A stretch of 9,283 bases of DNA, from assembly GCA_043813895.1 (NCBI GenBank), contig JBDRKQ010000215.1, positions 1 to 9,283 on the forward strand. The letters run 5' to 3'. Both the position numbers and the translations under genes were made by a program. The first letter of the stretch is position 1. Every line of letters starts with the position of its first letter. The stretch comes from CAZTAR01 sp043813895 (GTDB lineage: Bacteria > Planctomycetota > Phycisphaerae > UBA1845 > UTPLA1). The notes under the pieces were generated by a model. That model saw only the letters and a list, made by a program, of their open reading frames with translations. It ran no database searches and was not told the DNA's origin. Positions 5,392 to 9,283 of the stretch are shown piece by piece.

Positions 5392-6687
5392 ATGGGAACT
5401 CACAGAGACAAATCCGCCATCTACCATGAGCGCGCGTGTGCCGTCCTGGTGGGGGGGGTGAACAGCCCGGTGCGGGCGTTTCGGGCCGTTGGCGGCAAAC
5501 CGGTCTTCCTGGAGCGAGCCGAAGGGGCATACGTATTCGACGTTGACGGGAACCGCTATGTTGATCTGGTCGGCAGTTGGGGACCGGCCATCGTGGGACA
5601 CACGCATCCGGCCGTTGTCGAGGCCGTGCAACAGGCCGCGGCGCGGGGCTTGAGTTTTGGGGCGTGCTGTGCCGCCGAGGCGGAGTTGGCCGAGATGATT
5701 GTGGGGGCGCTGCCTTCCGTCGAGTTGGTCCGGTTCGTGAACAGCGGGACCGAGGCGACGATGAGCGCGATGCGCCTCGCTCGGGCTGCAACCGGCCGCA
5801 CGAAAGTGCTCAAGTTTCTCGGATGCTATCACGGCCACGTGGACGCCTTGCTCGTCGCGGCGGGCTCGGGAGCGGCGACGTTCGGGACGCCGGATTCGGC
5901 AGGCGTGCCCGAGTCGGTCGCGGAGACAACCCTGCTTGCCGCGTACAACGATCTGGCGGCTGTCGAGCGGATCATGGATCGAGACGGCGGAGACGTCGCC
6001 GCCATCCTCGTCGAACCGATTGCCGGCAACATGGGATTCGTCGAGCCGGCTGAGGGCTTTCTCCAGGGCCTGCGGGATGTCTGCGATCGGCACGGCAGCC
6101 TGTTAGTGTTCGACGAGGTCATGACCGGATTCCGCGTCGCGTGGGGCGGATATCAGAACGTCTGTGGTGTTCGGCCCGATCTGACGTGCCTTGGCAAGGT
6201 CATCGGCGGCGGGATGCCCGTCGCGGCATATGGCGGGCCACGCTCTCTGATGGAGCAACTTAGCCCGCTGGGACCAACCTATCAGGCGGGCACGCTCAGC
6301 GGCAACCCTGTCGGCATGGCCGCGGGCATCGCGACGCTGCGGATCTGCCGAGGGCCGGGATTCTATGATTTGCTCGCGGAGATGACTGCGAGGCTTGCCG
6401 AAGGGTTGAGAGCAGCCGCGATGGAGGCGGGCGTCCCGGTGCAAACAAGCTCGCGCGGGGGCATGTTCGGCATGGTCTTCTCCAATGAGTCGCCCCGAAA
6501 CTTCGCCGACGTTCAGGCGTGCGACCACGAGGCATTCGCGCGGTTCTTTCACAATATGTTGGATCGCGGCGTGTGGCTTCCGCCTTCGGGATATGAGGCG
6601 ATGTTTGTGTCCTCGGCGCATGACGACGCGGCGATCGCCAAAGTCGTCGGCGCCGCGAAGGAGAGCTTCGAGCAGGTCGTGTCATGA
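5392..6687 (+). CDS. hemL: Glutamate-1-semialdehyde 2,1-aminomutase
   Basis: A 431-residue PLP enzyme of aminotransferase fold type I, of normal family length. It converts glutamate-1-semialdehyde to 5-aminolevulinate in the cytoplasm, the last step of the C5 route to haem and other tetrapyrroles. Visible signatures: GGVNSPVRAF (residues 21-30); WGPAIVGHTHP (63-73); the phosphate-binding FVNSGTEATMSAMR (115-128); KFLGCYHGH (141-149); FDEVMTGFR (240-248) with the PLP-contacting Asp; CLGKVIGGGMPVAAYGG (266-282) with the Schiff-base lysine K269; and TLSGNPVGMAAG (301-312). This aminomutase-specific set separates it from ordinary class III aminotransferases. The ATG start gives the standard short N-terminus before the GGVNSP motif; the ribosome-binding site is weak (GAGAG, 11 bases upstream). 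The stop overlaps the hemC start by ATGA. A run of eight G at 5451-5458 falls within codons 20-22, and the frame is intact. Confidence 0.97.
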   Translation: MGTHRDKSAIYHERACAVLVGGVNSPVRAFRAVGGKPVFLERAEGAYVFDVDGNRYVDLVGSWGPAIVGHTHPAVVEAVQQAAARGLSFGACCAAEAELAEMIVGALPSVELVRFVNSGTEATMSAMRLARAATGRTKVLKFLGCYHGHVDALLVAAGSGAATFGTPDSAGVPESVAETTLLAAYNDLAAVERIMDRDGGDVAAILVEPIAGNMGFVEPAEGFLQGLRDVCDRHGSLLVFDEVMTGFRVAWGGYQNVCGVRPDLTCLGKVIGGGMPVAAYGGPRSLMEQLSPLGPTYQAGTLSGNPVGMAAGIATLRICRGPGFYDLLAEMTARLAEGLRAAAMEAGVPVQTSSRGGMFGMVFSNESPRNFADVQACDHEAFARFFHNMLDRGVWLPPSGYEAMFVSSAHDDAAIAKVVGAAKESFEQVVS

Positions 6688-7574
6688 CATTGCTTCGAGT
6701 TGGCACCCGCGGCAGTCAGCTTGCCTTGTGGCAAACGCGGTGGGTCTGCGCCGAGTTGAAGAATATCCACCCGGCGCTGCGGATCGAAGAGACGATCATC
6801 AAGACGCACGGTGACGAGGAGGCGGACCGACCTTTCGGAGGCGACTGGCCGGTGGGGGCGTTCGTCCGCGCGATAGAACAGGCCTTGATCCTGAAGCGTG
6901 TAGACTTTGCCGTTCACAGCTTCAAAGACCTGCAAACAGCGCCGACCGCCGGGCTGGTGATCGCGGCGGTTCCGCCGCGTCAGGTCGTCCACGACGTCTT
7001 GTTGACGCGCGAGCCCGTCGATCTGGAGCATGTGCCCGTTGGGTTCAGAGTGGGAACGAGCAGCCCGCGCCGGTCGGCGCAGCTCGGGCGGCTGGGCGAG
7101 GTCGAGGTCGTGCCGATTCGCGGCAATGTGCCGACGCGTGTTGCGAAGCTCGAACGGGAGAAGCTGGACGGCGTAATGCTGGCGGCGGCGGGCCTTCTCC
7201 GCCTGGGCATCCGACACGAGCCCCGGATCGACCTACCGACCGATTGGTTCGTGCCGGCGCCCGCGCAGGGCGCGTTGGCCGTGCAGACGCGCGAGGACGA
7301 CGAGGTCGTCGAAATCGTGCGCTGCCTCGACGACGGGCCGAGCCGTTCGGCCGTAGAGGCGGAGCGCGGTTTTCTTCGTGGGATTAACGCGGGATGCCAC
7401 ACGCCGGCGGCCGCGCTGGCGACGGTGGAAGGCTCGACGATCTCGCTGCACGCCCAGTTGTTCAGCGATGATGGCAAGCATGTTGTCGACGGTGTCGAGG
7501 TCGGCGAAGAAGCGGAGGCGGTCGGGTTGGCCCTCGCCGAGCGCCTGAAGAAGGAGCAACGGCGGGGACAGTGA
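6684..7574 (+). CDS. hemC: Porphobilinogen deaminase (hydroxymethylbilane synthase)
   Basis: A 296-residue cytoplasmic enzyme that polymerises four porphobilinogens into hydroxymethylbilane. Motifs in order: LRVGTRGSQLALWQT (residues 4-18); IIKTHGDEEADRPF (38-51); AVHSFKDLQTAP (76-87) with the catalytic aspartate D82; VGTSSPRRSAQL (123-134); IRGNVPTRVAKL (145-156); FVPAPAQGALAVQTRE (189-204); and INAGCHTPAAA (234-244) with C238, the attachment site of the dipyrromethane cofactor. The usual GGC before the cofactor cysteine is AGC here, and the following P-I-G is P-A-A, so the cofactor domain is slightly divergent. It overlaps hemL by four bases (ATGA), with AGCAGG 7 bases ahead of the ATG, so translational coupling is expected. 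hemA, hemB and hemD are not in the window. Confidence 0.96.
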   Translation: MTLLRVGTRGSQLALWQTRWVCAELKNIHPALRIEETIIKTHGDEEADRPFGGDWPVGAFVRAIEQALILKRVDFAVHSFKDLQTAPTAGLVIAAVPPRQVVHDVLLTREPVDLEHVPVGFRVGTSSPRRSAQLGRLGEVEVVPIRGNVPTRVAKLEREKLDGVMLAAAGLLRLGIRHEPRIDLPTDWFVPAPAQGALAVQTREDDEVVEIVRCLDDGPSRSAVEAERGFLRGINAGCHTPAAALATVEGSTISLHAQLFSDDGKHVVDGVEVGEEAEAVGLALAERLKKEQRRGQ

Positions 7575-7583
7575 TGTGTCCGT

Positions 7584-7617
7584 CGCCGGCAGTAGACCCA
7601 CGGGGTAGACGCCGGCG
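7584..7617. terminator. Stem-loop after hemC
   Basis: CGCCGGC (7584-7590) pairs with GCCGGCG (7611-7617). The 20-base loop contains GTAGAC twice and a small inner CCC/GGG pairing. It begins 10 bases after the hemC stop. No T-run follows, so it is either a weak or Rho-assisted terminator or another member of the genome's palindromic repeats. The rest of the 164-base gap before the transporter gene shows nothing recognisable. Confidence 0.35.
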
Positions 7618-7738
7618 CCACAACTCCTGTCAGTGAGACGCTCGCGGCATGGGTTTCGGCGGCGAGCCCGGGTCTTGAGAATGGTCTTAAAAGCTGCGCA
7701 TCGCAGGCATCCAGACTTGGTCGGAGAACAGTGAGACC

Positions 7739-8920
7739 GTGAAACACACGCCCCTCGGCCGCGGCAATCCCGAAGAGTCCAGGCCCGCTCTTTGCTTCAA
7801 CAGGGCGGAGTTGGGCGGCGCGCTCGGCGATCTGGGCTCATTCGTCCCGCTGCTCGTCGGCATGGTCACCTGCTGCGGCCTCCAGCTCGGACCGGCGCTG
7901 TTTCTGAGCGGGGCTGCGAACGTCGGCACGGGTTTGTTGTTCGGCATCCCAATTCCGATCCAACCTATGAAGGTGATCGCCGCCGTCGCCATTGACGAGG
8001 GCCTGAACGAATCGCAGATTCTCATCGCAGGCATCGGCGTCGGCGTTGTGCTTCTCTTGCTGACCCTGACGCATCTGATCGACTGGCTGGATCGGGCGAT
8101 TCCCAAGAGTGTCGTCCGTGGGTTGCAGCTCGGTTTGGGCCTGAAGCTCCTTGCCAAAGGCATCGTCATGGTCGCGGGCACGCAGACGTTTCTGGGACCG
8201 GACAGTATCGGTCTTGGCATCCTCTGCACGCTGATCGTGCTGCTGTTTTACTATTCGACGCGTGTCCCCGCGGCCTTGTTGGTCTTCACGATCGGCCTCG
8301 TCGCGATGATGGCGGCTCAACCCTCGCTACTCGGCGAGACGCGCTTCGGCATCTCGTGGCGTCTTCCAGACCTGTCGAATTGGAGCGATTGGCGGACCGG
8401 CATTCTGCAGGGTGCCGTCCCGCAGATTCCACTGACCGTGCTGAACTCGGTGATCGCCATCTGCGTCCTCTCCGTCGATCTGTTTCCGCGGAGTCCTTTG
8501 AAGCCGGGTCGCGTTGCGCTTTCTGTTGCTGTGCTCAATCTGATCACCTGCCCCCTCGGGGGAATGCCGTTGTGCCACGGCTCGGGCGGCCTGGCGGCAC
8601 AACACCGCTTCGGCGCACGCACGGGCGGAAGCATGGTCGTCCTGGGGGCTGCAAAAATGGCGCTGGCGCTCGGCGGGTCGCTCCTGGCGTGGATGCAAAG
8701 CTACCCCCAATCGGTCCTGGGCGTCTTGCTTCTCTTCAGCGGAATGGAACTCGCGATGGTCTGCCGCGACCAGCATTCGCGAGGCCCGTTCTTCGTCATG
8801 GTGCTCACGACGGGAACCTGCATCGCGGTCAACACCGCGGTCGGATTCGTCGTGGGCTGGATCATGGCCGCATTGCTGGCGCGCGGCATCTTCCGAATCG
8901 ACCGGCCACCCACGACGTGA
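7739..8920 (+). CDS. MOT1-type molybdate/sulfate transporter
   Basis: A 393-residue polytopic inner-membrane protein with about ten hydrophobic segments. Signatures of the MOT1 (MoST) family, distantly related to SulP transporters: ELGGALGDLGSFVPLLVG (residues 24-41); PIPIQPMK (71-78); and PLCHGSGGLA...FGARTG (277-296). The QPMK and CHGxGGLA motifs are the family hallmarks. Eukaryotic MOT1 proteins carry molybdate with high affinity; bacterial members are mostly uncharacterised, so sulfate or another oxyanion is possible. There is no STAS domain, as usual for the family. The start is GTG at 7739. The frame is open only back to about 7691 with no better start; GGAG lies 12 bases upstream, a loose spacing. 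It lies 164 bases after hemC on the same strand and converges with the receiver-domain gene, whose stop is 24 bases away. No molybdenum-cofactor genes are visible nearby. Confidence 0.88.
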   Translation: MKHTPLGRGNPEESRPALCFNRAELGGALGDLGSFVPLLVGMVTCCGLQLGPALFLSGAANVGTGLLFGIPIPIQPMKVIAAVAIDEGLNESQILIAGIGVGVVLLLLTLTHLIDWLDRAIPKSVVRGLQLGLGLKLLAKGIVMVAGTQTFLGPDSIGLGILCTLIVLLFYYSTRVPAALLVFTIGLVAMMAAQPSLLGETRFGISWRLPDLSNWSDWRTGILQGAVPQIPLTVLNSVIAICVLSVDLFPRSPLKPGRVALSVAVLNLITCPLGGMPLCHGSGGLAAQHRFGARTGGSMVVLGAAKMALALGGSLLAWMQSYPQSVLGVLLLFSGMELAMVCRDQHSRGPFFVMVLTTGTCIAVNTAVGFVVGWIMAALLARGIFRIDRPPTT

Positions 8921-8944
8921 GAGGTGGACGCGAACCGTCCTGGC

Positions 8945-9283
8945 TCATGCCAGCACATTGCGCACGGCACGGACGACGTCCTCCAGGTCAAACGGCTTCT
9001 CCAAGACCATCGCGATTTCGATCTCAGCAGCCTCACGCAGATCCTTCGCGGAGTAGCCCGTGATCATGATCACGCGGAGTTGGGGATTGACCTTCTTGAG
9101 CGCCGCGCCGACCTCGAGCCCACTGTGCCCGGTCGGTAGCCGCCAGTCGGCCACAAGAACGTCGGGTACCATGGCGGTGCCGACCTCGATGGCCTCCAGT
9201 CCCGTCGCCGCCACCTTCACTTCGTGACCATCGAGTGCCACGACTTCCGAAAGGTAGTTGCGGTACGGCTTCTCATCGTCAAC
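8945..9283 (-). CDS. Response-regulator receiver domain protein (5' partial)
   Basis: The frame runs from the window edge (VDDEKPYRNY) to a TGA at 8945, giving 112 visible residues; an internal GTG at 9241 is not the real start because the acidic VDDE motif lies upstream of it. It is a CheY-like receiver domain: the acidic pair D2-D3, the phosphoacceptor D46 (VLVADWRLP), T75 (VIMITGYS), K96 (LEKPF), and a final helix ending RAVRNVLA. All phosphorylation residues are present, so it should accept phosphate from a histidine kinase. The protein ends right after the domain, so it is either a stand-alone receiver missing a few residues or the C-terminal receiver of a hybrid histidine kinase. The window cannot decide. 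It converges with the transporter gene. Confidence 0.9.
   Translation of the reverse strand, partial: VDDEKPYRNYLSEVVALDGHEVKVAATGLEAIEVGTAMVPDVLVADWRLPTGHSGLEVGAALKKVNPQLRVIMITGYSAKDLREAAEIEIAMVLEKPFDLEDVVRAVRNVLA

Noticed and set aside
5451..5458. Run of eight G in hemL as a phase-variable tract or frameshift
   Set aside because: The frame is intact and the residues encoded are the conserved GGVNSPVRAF region. hemL is a housekeeping gene, so phase variation is unlikely.
5353..7217. Long minus-strand frames opposite hemL and hemC (246, 172 and 222 codons)
   Set aside because: They mirror two well-supported haem genes and show low-complexity Arg/His/Pro-rich translations with no family motifs.
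7575..7738. Molybdenum-cofactor riboswitch ahead of the transporter
   Set aside because: Only a simple GC stem-loop is visible near the hemC end. The conserved multi-helix core of that riboswitch was not recognised.

Overview
The window is GC-rich bacterial DNA, with G or C dominating third codon positions. It carries six protein-coding genes plus intergenic gaps crowded with short palindromes. The lineage cannot be fixed from one window. The secreted TPP2-like subtilase, the C5 haem genes hemL-hemC and the GTAG-footed intergenic hairpins would fit Planctomycetota or a similar high-GC environmental phylum. That assignment is inference.

Layout. (1) 1-675 (+): the 3' part of an AraC-family regulator, with the end of its helix-turn-helix domain fused to a GyrI-like effector-binding domain. 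A strong ribosome-binding site sits inside the gene, just before the second domain. (2) 676-842: a gap between convergent genes holding a perfect palindrome and an inverted pair of GTAG-footed hairpins. (3) 843-1862 (-): a tRNA-dihydrouridine synthase. (4) 1863-2063: a gap with another GTAG hairpin and an inverted pair of a second palindrome family. (5) 2064-4928 (-): a 954-residue secreted S8 serine peptidase related along much of its length to eukaryotic tripeptidyl-peptidase II. (6) 4929-5391: a divergent gap holding the upstream regions of the peptidase and of hemL, an inverted pair of a third palindrome family, and a fourth GTAG hairpin. (7) 5392-6687 and 6684-7574 (+): hemL and hemC, overlapping by ATGA. 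(8) 7739-8920 (+): a MOT1-type molybdate/sulfate transporter. (9) 8945-9283 (-): a response-regulator receiver domain cut by the window edge.

How the genes work together. hemL and hemC supply two steps of tetrapyrrole synthesis (glutamate-1-semialdehyde to 5-aminolevulinate, and porphobilinogen to hydroxymethylbilane) and are almost certainly co-transcribed. The transporter follows on the same strand after 164 bases and may or may not share the transcript. The peptidase and dus lie in tandem on the minus strand, separated by a repeat cluster. No single new defence or metabolic system is apparent. The most notable content is the set of REP-like palindromes, whose copies differ by base-pair-preserving substitutions, and the bacterial TPP2 relative, which appears to lack the two glutamates that anchor the substrate N-terminus in true TPP II.
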